A stretch of DNA of 64,000 bases from Verrucomicrobiaceae bacterium UBA2429 (GTDB lineage: Bacteria > Verrucomicrobiota > Verrucomicrobiia > Verrucomicrobiales > Verrucomicrobiaceae). Position 1 is the stretch's first letter; each line of letters begins with the position of its first letter. The notes under the pieces were generated by a model. It saw only the letters and a program-made list of their open reading frames with translations, ran no database searches and had not been told where the DNA came from. Location: assembly GCA_002343505.1 (NCBI GenBank), contig DDQZ01000031.1, positions 58,907 to 122,906 of the forward strand. Direction: 5' to 3'. The translations under genes were made by a program, and so were the position numbers. Below, piece by piece: positions 1-8,506 of the stretch.

Positions 1-2
1 GC

Positions 3-1250
3 GCGCTTGCAGCCGAGTGTTTGGTGGTCGGGGACAGTCTGACCAAAGAATATGAAGTGGAGTTTCCCGCGCTGTATCCGGCAAACCCGGCGTCCTGGTC
101 AGCGCGGAACTGGGCGGAGATTCTGCATGAGCGGCGGAACAACTGGTTCGATTTGGGCCGCTTCTCCGCCTATGCCGACCCGCGTCTGACCGGCCATGAG
201 CACAACTGGGCCTTCCCTGGCGCGACCACCCAGGAGATACGCGGACAGCTTGGAAACATCCTGAATTTTTGGTGGATCATGGAGCTGGAGGGCCAGCTTG
301 AGGACGAGGCGGAACGTGTCGTCATCTTCGCGGGCGGAAACGACGTGGACAGCTACTACGGCTCGATTTACAACGGGGCTTCAGCGGCCCCGCACATCAA
401 TGCCACGCGCGACAACCTGCAATGGATTGTCAATTATGTGCGCGGCGTAAAGTCCTCCATGCACATCGTGCTGGTCTCGGTGCCTCATCTTGGCTGCTCG
501 CCGAAAGTGCAGACGGAGCACCCGTCCGATCCTGTGAAAACCGCGCGCGTGACCGCCGCGCTCGACAGCTTGAACGCCCAGCTTGCCAGCTTCGCGGCCA
601 GCAAGGGCATTGGCTTCGCGCCAGGCGTCTATGAGCTGACACGAGCCATGATCACGGATCCCTTCCGCATCGGCGGCATTGAATTTTACAAGCAGGCCGA
701 CGCGGATTCGCGCGCCCGCTATGTTTTCTCCGGCGATGGATTTCATCCGGCCACCAGCGCGCATGGAAAGATCGCCCAGATCATCCTTGAAACCTTCCGG
801 TCCAAATATCTCACGACGCAAATCCCGCCGCTCACGGATCGCGAGATTGTATCCCAAATTCTCGGCCTTGATCCCGACATCCCGTTTCATGAATGGATGG
901 CAACGCAGGAGGTTCCCGCCTGGGCCGGCGGCCTGCTGGACGACCCGGACGGGGATGGTCTGGCCAATGCGGTGGAGTTCGCGCTTGAGGAGGGCGCGGC
1001 GGGTTTGTTTTCACCCGGGCTGTTCGCTCCCGGAGTGGAGCGCTCGGGAGGTCAGGCACGGCTGCGGTGGACCTGGAAAGAGCGCGGCATTGCCTCCGAG
1101 TGGGCGGCCGCCAGGCTCCAGCACTCCGCGGATTTGCACGCCTGGAGCGAAGTGGACTCCGCGCTGATCACGCTGAACATGGATGGATCTCAAACGGTGA
1201 GACTGCCTTTGGCCGGGCGTGGCTTTCTGCGCTTGTTGGTGGCTCAGTGA
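3..1250 (+). CDS. SGNH/GDSL-family hydrolase, 5' end cut by window edge
   Basis: The frame is already open at the left edge, so the start and probable signal peptide lie upstream; TTG at 21 is only a nominal start. SGNH hydrolase hallmarks are visible in order: the VGDSLT nucleophile block near the N-terminus, GGNDV (block III, oxyanion Asn) and DGFHP (catalytic Asp/His block) about 240 residues in. After the catalytic domain there is a DPDGDGLANAVEF segment and a beta-rich tail of about 100 residues. Tails of this type end many secreted verrucomicrobial enzymes. The enzyme is probably an exported esterase or lipase-like hydrolase; its substrate cannot be read from the sequence. The family call is secure and the export inference is moderate. 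Confidence 0.85.
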   Translation, partial: ALAAECLVVGDSLTKEYEVEFPALYPANPASWSARNWAEILHERRNNWFDLGRFSAYADPRLTGHEHNWAFPGATTQEIRGQLGNILNFWWIMELEGQLEDEAERVVIFAGGNDVDSYYGSIYNGASAAPHINATRDNLQWIVNYVRGVKSSMHIVLVSVPHLGCSPKVQTEHPSDPVKTARVTAALDSLNAQLASFAASKGIGFAPGVYELTRAMITDPFRIGGIEFYKQADADSRARYVFSGDGFHPATSAHGKIAQIILETFRSKYLTTQIPPLTDREIVSQILGLDPDIPFHEWMATQEVPAWAGGLLDDPDGDGLANAVEFALEEGAAGLFSPGLFAPGVERSGGQARLRWTWKERGIASEWAAARLQHSADLHAWSEVDSALITLNMDGSQTVRLPLAGRGFLRLLVAQ

Positions 1251-1258
1251 AGCATAAA

Positions 1259-1287
1259 AAAGCACCCGCGTGTCCAGGCCGTGCTTT
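1259..1287. terminator. weak hairpin after the GDSL gene
   Basis: AAAGCAC at 1259-1265 pairs with GTGCTTT at 1281-1287 across a 15-nt loop, eight bases past the stop codon. There is no long T tract on the plus strand, so this is at best a weak terminator. The remaining bases up to 1363 show no recognisable element. Confidence 0.3.
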
Positions 1288-1363
1288 CCCGTCTTGACGG
1301 CGGCGCGTGGTCCCGTCAGTATCGCGGCCCTGACACATCAACCCACAACACTCAATTCATCAT

Positions 1364-2446
1364 ATGGCCATCAAAGTCGGAATCATCGGAGCAGGCGGCA
1401 TGTTGCAGTATCACGCGGCGGGCTTCCGCCAGGCAGGCGCGGAGATCGTCGCGGTGGCTGACGCCGCCCCGGGCGCGGCAGCGAAGGCCGCCGAGAAATG
1501 GGGCATCCCGAATGCCTATGATTCCGTGGACGCCATGCTCAAGGGTAGCCCGGAGATCAAGGCGGTGAGCGTCATCGTGCCGAACAAATTTCACAAGCCC
1601 CTCACCGTCCAGTGCCTCAAGGCCGGCAAGCACGTCTTTTCCGAGAAACCCCCGGCGATGAACGCCAAGGAAGTGAAGGAGATCATCGCCGCCGCCAAGG
1701 CCGCGAAAAAGAAAGTCCTCTTCAACTTCAACAACCGCGCCCGCCCCGAATCGCAGGCCATGATGAAATACATCACCGATGGCACCGTCGGCAAAATCAA
1801 CTCCGCCCAAGCCAAATGGATCCGCCGCACCGGCATCCCCGGCTTCGGCGGCTGGTTCACCACCAAGGAACTCTCCGGCGGCGGCCCGCTCATTGACCTC
1901 CTGCACATGATTGACCTTGCCATGTACTTCATGGGCTACCCTGAGCCGAAGCATGTGCTCGGCCAGACCTTCTCCGACTTCATCACCGACAAGCAGTTCA
2001 AAGGCCCCTGGGGCATCCCTGACCGCGCCGACGGCATCACCGACGTTGAAAACGCCGCGCACGGCTTCGTCACTTTCAAGACCGGCCAGGTGCTCAGCCT
2101 CCAGGTCTCCTGGGCCGAAATGGTGAAGCGCGAGGAGGTCTCCGTCGTTTTCCAGGGCACGAAGGCCGGCGGCAAAGTCGAGCGACTCTTCGGCATTGAC
2201 GGCCTCGACAACACCGCCCTCGACACCTGCGAACTCTATGTCCAGGAAAACGGCAACAGCGTCAACCGCAGCATCGTCACCCCCGCCTGCGAGGACATGG
2301 GCCGCATCGGCTCCGCCGCGAACTTCATTGAAGCCATTCAGGGCAAGGCCGCCCCGCTCAACACCCCCGAGCAGGCCCTCCGCCTCATGCAGGTCATTGA
2401 CGCCATTTACGCCTCCGCGAAGACAGGGAAGCCGGTGTCCATTTGA
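1364..2446 (+). CDS. Gfo/Idh/MocA family NAD(P)-dependent oxidoreductase
   Basis: This is a 360-aa soluble dehydrogenase, a typical length for the family. The N-terminal Rossmann fold starts with GIIGAGGM (residues 6-13). The family EKP motif is present as FSEKPPAMN near residue 94. The C-terminal substrate domain holds GGGPLIDLLHMIDLA near residue 170, where the Asp and His are the conserved catalytic pair of the group. No signal peptide is visible. These enzymes oxidise or isomerise sugars and polyols with NAD(P). In Verrucomicrobia they are numerous and linked to polysaccharide breakdown, but no sugar-specific neighbour is present here. No Shine-Dalgarno sequence precedes the ATG. Confidence 0.93.
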   Translation: MAIKVGIIGAGGMLQYHAAGFRQAGAEIVAVADAAPGAAAKAAEKWGIPNAYDSVDAMLKGSPEIKAVSVIVPNKFHKPLTVQCLKAGKHVFSEKPPAMNAKEVKEIIAAAKAAKKKVLFNFNNRARPESQAMMKYITDGTVGKINSAQAKWIRRTGIPGFGGWFTTKELSGGGPLIDLLHMIDLAMYFMGYPEPKHVLGQTFSDFITDKQFKGPWGIPDRADGITDVENAAHGFVTFKTGQVLSLQVSWAEMVKREEVSVVFQGTKAGGKVERLFGIDGLDNTALDTCELYVQENGNSVNRSIVTPACEDMGRIGSAANFIEAIQGKAAPLNTPEQALRLMQVIDAIYASAKTGKPVSI

Positions 2447-2528
2447 CCCTGGCAAAGATGCCCGGTTCCGGGAGGCGTTTGCGAAACCTGCGATGCCCTC
2501 GTTCCAGCCCCTGACAGGAGGCATGGCG

Positions 2529-2585
2529 GCCAAGGCGCGTTGGCGGCCGGCCACCCTGCCTGGCGCCGGTGCCAAGCGCCTTGGC
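2529..2585. terminator. GC-rich hairpin between convergent genes
   Basis: GCCAAGGCGCGTTGGC at 2529-2544 pairs with GCCAAGCGCCTTGGC at 2571-2585, with one bulged base. It lies between the stop codons of the oxidoreductase and the convergent cyclophilin gene, so it could end transcription from both sides. It has no T tract. A repeated palindromic element is the alternative. Confidence 0.45.
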
Positions 2586-2593
2586 TGAAGGTA

Positions 2594-3202
<609 letters not shown>

Positions 3203-3208
3203 GGCGCG

Positions 3209-3237
3209 AAAATGGAAAATGCCGCGCCAAAGGTCAA
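3209..3237 (-). promoter_or_regulatory. promoter of the cyclophilin gene, near-leaderless
   Basis: Reading the minus strand, TTGACC (3237-3232) is followed by a 17-nt spacer and CATTTT (3214-3209), then CGCGCC and the ATG. The expected start of transcription falls at or next to the start codon. The arrangement is the same, base for base in spacing, as that before the gene starting at 4735. Confidence 0.6.
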
Positions 3238-3265
3238 CGCCAATCTGCGGCTCATGCGCGGCGCG

Positions 3266-4735
3266 TCACGGGGCGGGGAGGACGAGCACGCAGCGGAAGC
3301 CGGCATCCCCGTATTGCTCAGGCAGAATATCGCCTCGTCTGTCGAGCCTGGGCTTGTCCAAGTCGCCGCAACTGTAACCTTCACCGCGTACTACCCGGTG
3401 TTTCTTTGGATCATCAGGGTCATACAAGTCCTGGCAAAGCTCCGAGATGTTGCCGCTCAAATCATACAGGCCGAGGCGATTGGGTGAAAAGCTGCCGACG
3501 GGCGCGGAAGTGGCAAAGCCGTCATGGTAACCCGGAATGGGGTAGAAGGTCCCCCTTTTATCAGCCATGAAAGCACTGTCGGCAAAGTTGCCAGCCCCCT
3601 TGGGCGGCGGGTAGCTCTCTCCCCATTCATAAACACCGGGCAGTTTCTTGTGTTTGTCCTTCGGGCTTGCGCTGGCATCCTCGCGATCGGCGATGCCTGC
3701 CGCCACGCTCCACTCGAGGTCGGTGGGCAGGCGGTACTCAGCGCTTGGGCCGATGCGGCCGGAGGCTCGCTCTCTGCGAGTCAGCCAGGCGAGGAACGAC
3801 TGTGCGTTATTCCAACTGACATTGACGACGGGGTGGTCGTCCTCGTGGCCCATTGGTAGATGGGGAAGATAGTAGCCGCCGCTGCCCTTTTTCCAGTTGT
3901 CCGCAACACCGTTCACCGCCTCCGCGTAGGCGGCGTAGTCCTGGCGGCGGGTCTCCCAGATGGAAAAGAGCACCCGTTTTCCGCTCTGGTATTTGACGAC
4001 GGGGACGAATTTCATGCCGAGGCTGTTGACGAAGGGGTTTTCCCGGCTGGCGTTCCGGGCGTCCATGCCGGCTCCCTGGCCCGGCCCGGCCTCCGCCTTG
4101 ACACTGTTGATGGAGGCGCTGGCGGCGCTGGCCGCCGCGCCGGGTGCCAGGTATTTGGTGCGCGCCCAGCCCTTGCCGCCGAGGAAGGCGATGGGCGCCC
4201 ATTCGGCATCGCCGTTCATGACGAGGGGGCCGGTGATTTTCACGGGGCTGTCGCCGGCGCGCAGCTCGGCGACGACGGGGTGCTGCGTGCCGGGGCCGCT
4301 GCGGATGTTGAGCGTCTCGCCTTCGGGCAGGCCGGCGATGCGGTAGGTGGCGGAGGTGCTGCCGCTGGTGGTGGCAGGCGGGCTGGAGGCCGCCGGGGCG
4401 GGGCTGCCGCCGAAGGGACGGAGCCAGTTGGGCCTGATGCCTTCTTTGACGAGGCGGTTGAAGCTCCAGTCCGTCATGTAATAGCGGGCGCCGTCCACAT
4501 CCCGCCAGGCGGCGATGTTGGCGGTGCCCGCGGGCATGGTCTTGATGGCGCGGGCGCCGCTCCTGGCTTCCTCGACGATCTCGTAACCCTGCGGGAAGCG
4601 CAGCTCGCGCGGCGGGTCGTAGGTGTTCATGCCCTGCTGCAAGTCATCCCCGACGATGGCGCTCCGGGCGTCCGGGGCCAGAAGGATGGCAAGCGCGCAG
4701 GGGACCAGCAGGAAGAAGGAGCATTTTCCACTCAT
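3266..4735 (-). CDS. secreted SH3b plus formylglycine-generating-enzyme-like (SUMF1) protein
   Basis: This is a 489-aa exported protein with a signal peptide at residues 1-25. Residues about 30-105 are unassigned. A short Pro/Ser/Thr linker leads to a bacterial SH3 domain (about 130-195, with LNIRSGPGTQHPVV and GWARTKYL). Residues about 235-487 form an FGE-sulfatase/SUMF1 fold: NPFVNSLGMKFVPV at the start, HPVVNVSWNNAQSFLAWL, YRLPTDLEWSVAAG, a GLYDLSGNISELCQDL block and a RVVRGEGYSCGD/AGFRCVL end. True FGE activity needs specific copper-binding cysteines that are not clearly in place, so it is more likely a sugar- or wall-binding SUMF1 relative than a sulfatase activator. A sulfatase is encoded 2 kb away, so activation cannot be ruled out. 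Confidence 0.88.
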   Translation of the reverse strand: MSGKCSFFLLVPCALAILLAPDARSAIVGDDLQQGMNTYDPPRELRFPQGYEIVEEARSGARAIKTMPAGTANIAAWRDVDGARYYMTDWSFNRLVKEGIRPNWLRPFGGSPAPAASSPPATTSGSTSATYRIAGLPEGETLNIRSGPGTQHPVVAELRAGDSPVKITGPLVMNGDAEWAPIAFLGGKGWARTKYLAPGAAASAASASINSVKAEAGPGQGAGMDARNASRENPFVNSLGMKFVPVVKYQSGKRVLFSIWETRRQDYAAYAEAVNGVADNWKKGSGGYYLPHLPMGHEDDHPVVNVSWNNAQSFLAWLTRRERASGRIGPSAEYRLPTDLEWSVAAGIADREDASASPKDKHKKLPGVYEWGESYPPPKGAGNFADSAFMADKRGTFYPIPGYHDGFATSAPVGSFSPNRLGLYDLSGNISELCQDLYDPDDPKKHRVVRGEGYSCGDLDKPRLDRRGDILPEQYGDAGFRCVLVLPAP

Positions 4736-4741
4736 GGCGCG

Positions 4742-4770
4742 AGAATGAGGGAAAGCCCGCCGCGGATCAA
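4742..4770 (-). promoter_or_regulatory. promoter of the SH3b/SUMF1 gene, near-leaderless
   Basis: On the minus strand TTGATC (4770-4765), a 17-nt spacer, CATTCT (4747-4742), CGCGCC and the ATG follow one another. The bases before the -35 (CGCAGA, then A or T, then TGGCG) also match the cyclophilin promoter. Shared spacing and shared flanks support a real promoter. Confidence 0.6.
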
Positions 4771-4806
4771 CGCCATTCTGCGCGGGCGCGCTCGATGCGC
4801 AGTGAT

Positions 4807-4878
4807 GGGGACACTCTTGTCTCTCCCGGCAGACTGGGCAGCCTGCCCAACCCGAATAGGCAGGAGTCTTTGTGCCAC
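4807..4878. repeat. degenerate palindromic intergenic element
   Basis: A compact hairpin TGGGCAG/CTGCCCA sits near its middle. The outer parts GGGGACACTC and GAGTCTTTGTGCC are imperfectly complementary. It fills the gap between the promoter of the SH3b gene and the end of the next minus-strand gene. It may be a REP-like repeat or a terminator without a T tract; only one copy is visible in this window. Confidence 0.4.
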
Positions 4879-4882
4879 ACTT

Positions 4883-6145
4883 TCAGCGCGCTTCCTGGAG
4901 CCGCCACCAGGCGGCTTCGACGGGGAAGAACTGGGAGTAAATGAGGCGGGTGTAGTCGTAGGTAGTGATGACTTGTTCGATCTCGGAGGCGCGCTGGCGG
5001 AGGAGGCTGCGGTCCGGGGCGAGGGTGACGACCCAGGCGGCGAAGACAGGCTCGCGCACGAGCCGTGTCTCCAGGCCGCGGCGGGGGGAGACTTTGCCAT
5101 AGGCGCGGAGCTGCTCCTGGGCGAGCGCCTGGGCTTCGTGCTCGGTGGTCTGGGGCCGCCACTGGGTGTTCATGACGCGCCAGTCGTGCTCGAAGGGGCT
5201 GGTGTCGGCGTTGTCCCACTGGGCTGCGGTTTTGAGGCTGCCCATGGCGGTGGCGGCGCTCTGGAGCAGGCCGTCGTGGTAGCGCGCGCGCAGGGTCTCG
5301 TCGGTCTCCATCTCCCAGAGGGAGCGGAGGGCGCAGACGCCGTTGCACGCCGTCCATGAGTGGGGGTGGCCGTCGTCGAAGCGCATGCCGTGGGCGCACC
5401 ATTCGAGGCGGGTCTTTGTCTCGTCTTTGCCGCCGCTCTGGTGAAGGTGGGCGCGGTAATGGGCGTCCCATTTGGCCTGGCCGGTGACCTGGTGCATCAT
5501 TTTGCAGAGGAAGAGGAGCCTGGGCGCGTCCTCGAAGCTGAAGCCGCCGAAACCGCCGCGCACGCCGAAGGGCGGCTCGGCGGGCATCTGCCAGCGCAGG
5601 GCCTCGATGGCTTCCGCGGTGGTGACGAGGTGGCGGAGGATGGTGCTTTTCTCGTCTTCGGTGGCGATGCCGCTGCGCCAGTAGAGCCAGAGGCCGTGGA
5701 ACCAGGGGAAGGTCTGGTCGTTCGATCCCATGGGGTAGTGGGACCTGCCGTCGGTGCTCACGCCGCGGCCGACGAAGCCGGGCACGTCGCTGATGGAGTT
5801 GAGGAAGAGCAGGCCCTGCATGAGGCGGCGGGCTTTGCCGGCGGCGTCGGGGTCGCGGGTGACGCGCCAGCGGGTGACGAGGGCGTCCATGTACATGCCG
5901 TTGAACATGGCGCCGTTTTCGATGGGAGCCCACCAGCCGAGGGCGTTGGGCTTGCCGAGGCGGCACTCCTCCGGGGTGGGCAGGGAGACGCTGCCGTCGG
6001 GCGCGCAGAAGTCCAACATGACGTGGTGCTTGTCCATGAAGCGCCGCCAGATCTCGTCATGCGCGTTTTGGACGGCGGTGGCGGCATCGGCGGCCATGCC
6101 GGCGGGAGCTGCGGCGGCGAGGAGGAGGATAAGGAGGGGGCGCAT
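4883..6145 (-). CDS. secreted protein, predicted alpha/alpha-barrel glycosidase-like, function unknown
   Basis: This 420-aa protein has a clear signal peptide at residues 1-19 (RPLLILLLAAAAPAGMA). The mature part is rich in Trp, His and aromatic clusters: GWWAPIENGAMFNGMYMDAL, DQTFPWFHGLWLYW, HGMRFDDGHPHSWTACNG. These resemble the helix-hairpin repeats of six-hairpin glycosidases, but I do not recognise a defined family. Acidic residues that could be catalytic are present (FDDGH, ENGAMFNG). It sits among secreted enzymes and is probably a periplasmic or surface carbohydrate-active protein. The gene is sound, with full-length coding and a strong signal peptide; the function is a guess. Confidence 0.7.
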   Translation of the reverse strand: MRPLLILLLAAAAPAGMAADAATAVQNAHDEIWRRFMDKHHVMLDFCAPDGSVSLPTPEECRLGKPNALGWWAPIENGAMFNGMYMDALVTRWRVTRDPDAAGKARRLMQGLLFLNSISDVPGFVGRGVSTDGRSHYPMGSNDQTFPWFHGLWLYWRSGIATEDEKSTILRHLVTTAEAIEALRWQMPAEPPFGVRGGFGGFSFEDAPRLLFLCKMMHQVTGQAKWDAHYRAHLHQSGGKDETKTRLEWCAHGMRFDDGHPHSWTACNGVCALRSLWEMETDETLRARYHDGLLQSAATAMGSLKTAAQWDNADTSPFEHDWRVMNTQWRPQTTEHEAQALAQEQLRAYGKVSPRRGLETRLVREPVFAAWVVTLAPDRSLLRQRASEIEQVITTYDYTRLIYSQFFPVEAAWWRLQEAR

Positions 6146-6149
6146 GGAG

Positions 6150-6233
6150 GGGAAGGTTTGAAGCTCGAAAATTGAAATTCGAAATCGGAGTGTCGAGCTT
6201 CCGGCTTTGAACTTCGAGCTTCGAAGTTCTGCC
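6150..6233. repeat. TTCGAA/GAAGCTC-type short palindromic repeats
   Basis: This 84-bp stretch is built from short mutually complementary words: GAAGCTCGAAA, TTGAAATTCGAAA, TCGAGCTTC and TTCGAGCTTCGAAG. They can fold on themselves in several ways. The same words recur at 24222-24258 inside the lipid-transport operon. This suggests a dispersed intergenic repeat family rather than a gene-specific site. It separates the ispD stop codon from the next minus-strand gene. Confidence 0.5.
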
Positions 6234-6237
6234 CCGG

Positions 6238-6912
6238 TTACAAGGCAAGCATTTTTGCGGCGAGGGCGAGGTCTTCGGGGAAGGTGATCTTGGGGTTGGG
6301 GCTGTCGTTTTTCACCAGATGCACGGGCGGGGAGCCGAGATGCTGGAGGGCGGAGACTTCGTCGGTGACGAGCAGGCGCTCGCGCATGACGGTCTCGTAG
6401 GCGCGCACGAGCAGGGCGTGCTGGAAGACCTGGGGCGTCTCCATGATCCAGACGCCCTCGCGGTTCAGGGAGCCGGTGACGCGGCCTTCGGCGTCGGCGC
6501 GCTTCACGGTCTCGGTGAGCGGGCGGGCGCAGGCGGCGGCGGCGTGCTCGCGCGCGGCGGCGATGCAGCGTGAGATCTGCGCCGGGGTGATCAAAGGGCG
6601 GGCGCCATCATGGACGGCGACGAGGCTCGTCTCCGGCGCGCAGGCGTTCAGCCCGGCCCAGACGCTGAGGTGCCGCTCCGCGCCGCCGGGCAGGATGCGG
6701 CGCAGCTTCCCCAGGCCGCCCTGGGCCTTCCATGCCGCCACGGCGGCGGTGGCGGCCTCGGAGGCGACGACGAGGATGTCTCCCACGTCGGCGCAGTCCT
6801 GAAAGGCGGTGATGGAGCGGCGCAGCACGGGCACGCCGGCCAGGGGGGCGAGCAGTTTGTCAAACCCCATGCGGCGGCTGCTGCCGGCGGCGACGATGAT
6901 GGCGGTGGTCAT
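6238..6912 (-). CDS. ispD: 2-C-methyl-D-erythritol 4-phosphate cytidylyltransferase
   Basis: IspD makes CDP-methylerythritol from MEP and CTP in the cytoplasmic MEP isoprenoid pathway. The 224-aa length is normal. The CTP-binding loop AAGSSRRMGFDK (residues 8-19) is followed by VHDGARPLI (near 100), the substrate-binding LTETVKR segment and the C-terminal PKITFPEDLALA, all diagnostic. The start chosen is ATG 6912 because the family begins there; the frame stays open far upstream but that is antisense noise over the sulfatase. ATG overlaps the sulfatase stop by 4 nt (ATGA), which points to translational coupling between two functionally unrelated genes. Confidence 0.95.
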   Translation of the reverse strand: MTTAIIVAAGSSRRMGFDKLLAPLAGVPVLRRSITAFQDCADVGDILVVASEAATAAVAAWKAQGGLGKLRRILPGGAERHLSVWAGLNACAPETSLVAVHDGARPLITPAQISRCIAAAREHAAAACARPLTETVKRADAEGRVTGSLNREGVWIMETPQVFQHALLVRAYETVMRERLLVTDEVSALQHLGSPPVHLVKNDSPNPKITFPEDLALAAKMLAL

Positions 6913-8384
6913 GCCTGCTTTTTCTTCTTTTTGCCGGCGCCGGTTTTTTTCGCGGGGGTGTCGGAGGCGGCGGACTTGATCTGCGGCCTGGCCTCGGGGT
7001 GGGTGGCGAGGATGGCGCGCAATCCGGCAAGCACTTCGGGCTGCTCTGCGGCGAGGTTTTTCGTTTCGAGCGGGTCGGCCTGGTAGTCGTAAAGCTCGAA
7101 CTCGGCGGTGTCGGCGGGTGAGCCGGGTTTTTTCCACTCGACCATCCGGTGGCGGGCGGTGCGGATGGCACGGCCTAACAGATTGTTGCGCGGATAGACG
7201 TGGATGACGCTCTGGCGGGCGGCCTGGGCGGGGTCCTTCAAGACAGGGGCGAAGCTGAGGCCGTCCAACCCCTCGCTCGCGGGCAGCCCGGCGAGTTCGG
7301 TAAGGGTGGGGTAAATGTCCACGGTCTCGACGAGGGCCTGCGTCTTCGCGCCGGCAGTGATGCCTGGGCCGGCGAGGATGAGGGGGATGCGCGCGGCCTG
7401 CTCGTAGTTGGTGTGTTTGCACCAGAAGCGGTGGTCGCCGAGGTGCCAGCCGTGGTCGCCCCAGAGGACGATGTGGGTGCTTTCGGCGAGGCCGCTCTGG
7501 TCGAGCGCGTCGAGCACGAGGCCGAGCTGGGCGTCCATGTAGCTGGTGGCGGCATAGTAACCGTGGATGAGGCGGCGGGTGGCGGCGGGGTCAATGTCGC
7601 CCTGGGGCGGCATGTCGGAGTATTGGCGCAGCTCGCCGCCGAACTGCCCGGCGTAGGCGGGCGCGCCGGCGGGCGGCTCGGTGACCTGGGGCATGGGGAC
7701 GGCGGCGCTGTCGTAGAGGTCCCAGTATTTCTGCGGGGCCACGAAGGCGAGGTGCGGGCGGATGAAACCGACGGCGATGAAGAAGGGCTCGCCGGGCTTT
7801 TGGGCGGCGGCTTGGAGGCGCTTCACGGCTTCGAGGGCGGTCTGGCCGTCGGCATAGGTGTCGTCGGGCACAGGGGCGCTCTCGGTGGCGGGGCCGCGCA
7901 GGCCGTTGCGGCCCTCGCGCATGTTGGCGCTGCTTTCGGGAAGGGCGTAGGTGGGGGCTTTGGGAGTCCAATGCGGGATGGTCCAGGAGGCGGCGTCCTC
8001 GGTGTTGCCGTGGCCTTTGTGGAAGATCTTGCCCATGGCCTCGGTGCGGTAGCCCTGCTGGCGGAAGTGCTGCGCCACGGTGACGGCGTCCGGCGCGGCT
8101 TTGCGGAAGTTCGTGCTCAGCTCGTAGATGCCGAGGGTTTGCGGGCGCAGGCCGGTCATGAGCGCGTTGCGGGAGGGGGAGCAGACGGCTTGGTTGCAAT
8201 ACGCGGCCTCGAAGAGCACGCCGCGCCTGGCGAGGCGGTCGGTGTGGGGCGTTTTGGCGAAGCTGTCGCCATAGCAGCCGAGGGCGGGCTTCAGGTCGTC
8301 CACGCAGATGAGCAGGACGTTCGTTTTGGCGGACGCGGAGCCGGCGCTGAGGGCCAGGCAGCAAAGGAGGCGGAGCATTTTCAT
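6909..8384 (-). CDS. secreted arylsulfatase-family enzyme, iduronate-2-sulfatase-like
   Basis: The enzyme should hydrolyse sulfate esters, probably on sulfated polysaccharide, in the periplasm or outside the cell. Counting from ATG 8384, residues 1-19 are a signal peptide ending in SASA. An alternative ATG at 8420 adds 12 polar residues and spoils the signal, so 8384 is preferred. The metal site starts with LLICVDDLKPALGCYGD. The formylglycine motif is CSPSR at Cys68. Later metal ligands appear as WGDHGWHLGDH near residue 325. The layout matches iduronate-2-sulfatase-like S1 sulfatases. The last 20 residues are an unusual Lys/Ala tail. It overlaps ispD by 4 nt. Confidence 0.93.
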   Translation of the reverse strand: MKMLRLLCCLALSAGSASAKTNVLLICVDDLKPALGCYGDSFAKTPHTDRLARRGVLFEAAYCNQAVCSPSRNALMTGLRPQTLGIYELSTNFRKAAPDAVTVAQHFRQQGYRTEAMGKIFHKGHGNTEDAASWTIPHWTPKAPTYALPESSANMREGRNGLRGPATESAPVPDDTYADGQTALEAVKRLQAAAQKPGEPFFIAVGFIRPHLAFVAPQKYWDLYDSAAVPMPQVTEPPAGAPAYAGQFGGELRQYSDMPPQGDIDPAATRRLIHGYYAATSYMDAQLGLVLDALDQSGLAESTHIVLWGDHGWHLGDHRFWCKHTNYEQAARIPLILAGPGITAGAKTQALVETVDIYPTLTELAGLPASEGLDGLSFAPVLKDPAQAARQSVIHVYPRNNLLGRAIRTARHRMVEWKKPGSPADTAEFELYDYQADPLETKNLAAEQPEVLAGLRAILATHPEARPQIKSAASDTPAKKTGAGKKKKKQA

Positions 8385-8506
8385 GAGGCCGTCCGTAACG
8401 CGGCGCGCGCGGCCTTTCATCTGGAAAAAGCCGCGGCACCTGGCGTCAACATCCAGTTACCAAGTCCGCCAAGAACCGCCGCCGAGGCGGCGTATGCCTC
8501 CGCGCC

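Noticed and set aside
3266..4735. SUMF1-domain protein as the dedicated activator of the sulfatase at 6909-8384
   Set aside because: The cysteines expected for true formylglycine-generating activity are not clearly placed, and the protein is exported, whereas activation happens before or during export. Kept only as a possibility.
6913..7422. N-terminal extension of ispD into the sulfatase region
   Set aside because: The extension is Arg/Pro/His-rich antisense-like sequence; IspD homology begins exactly at ATG 6912.
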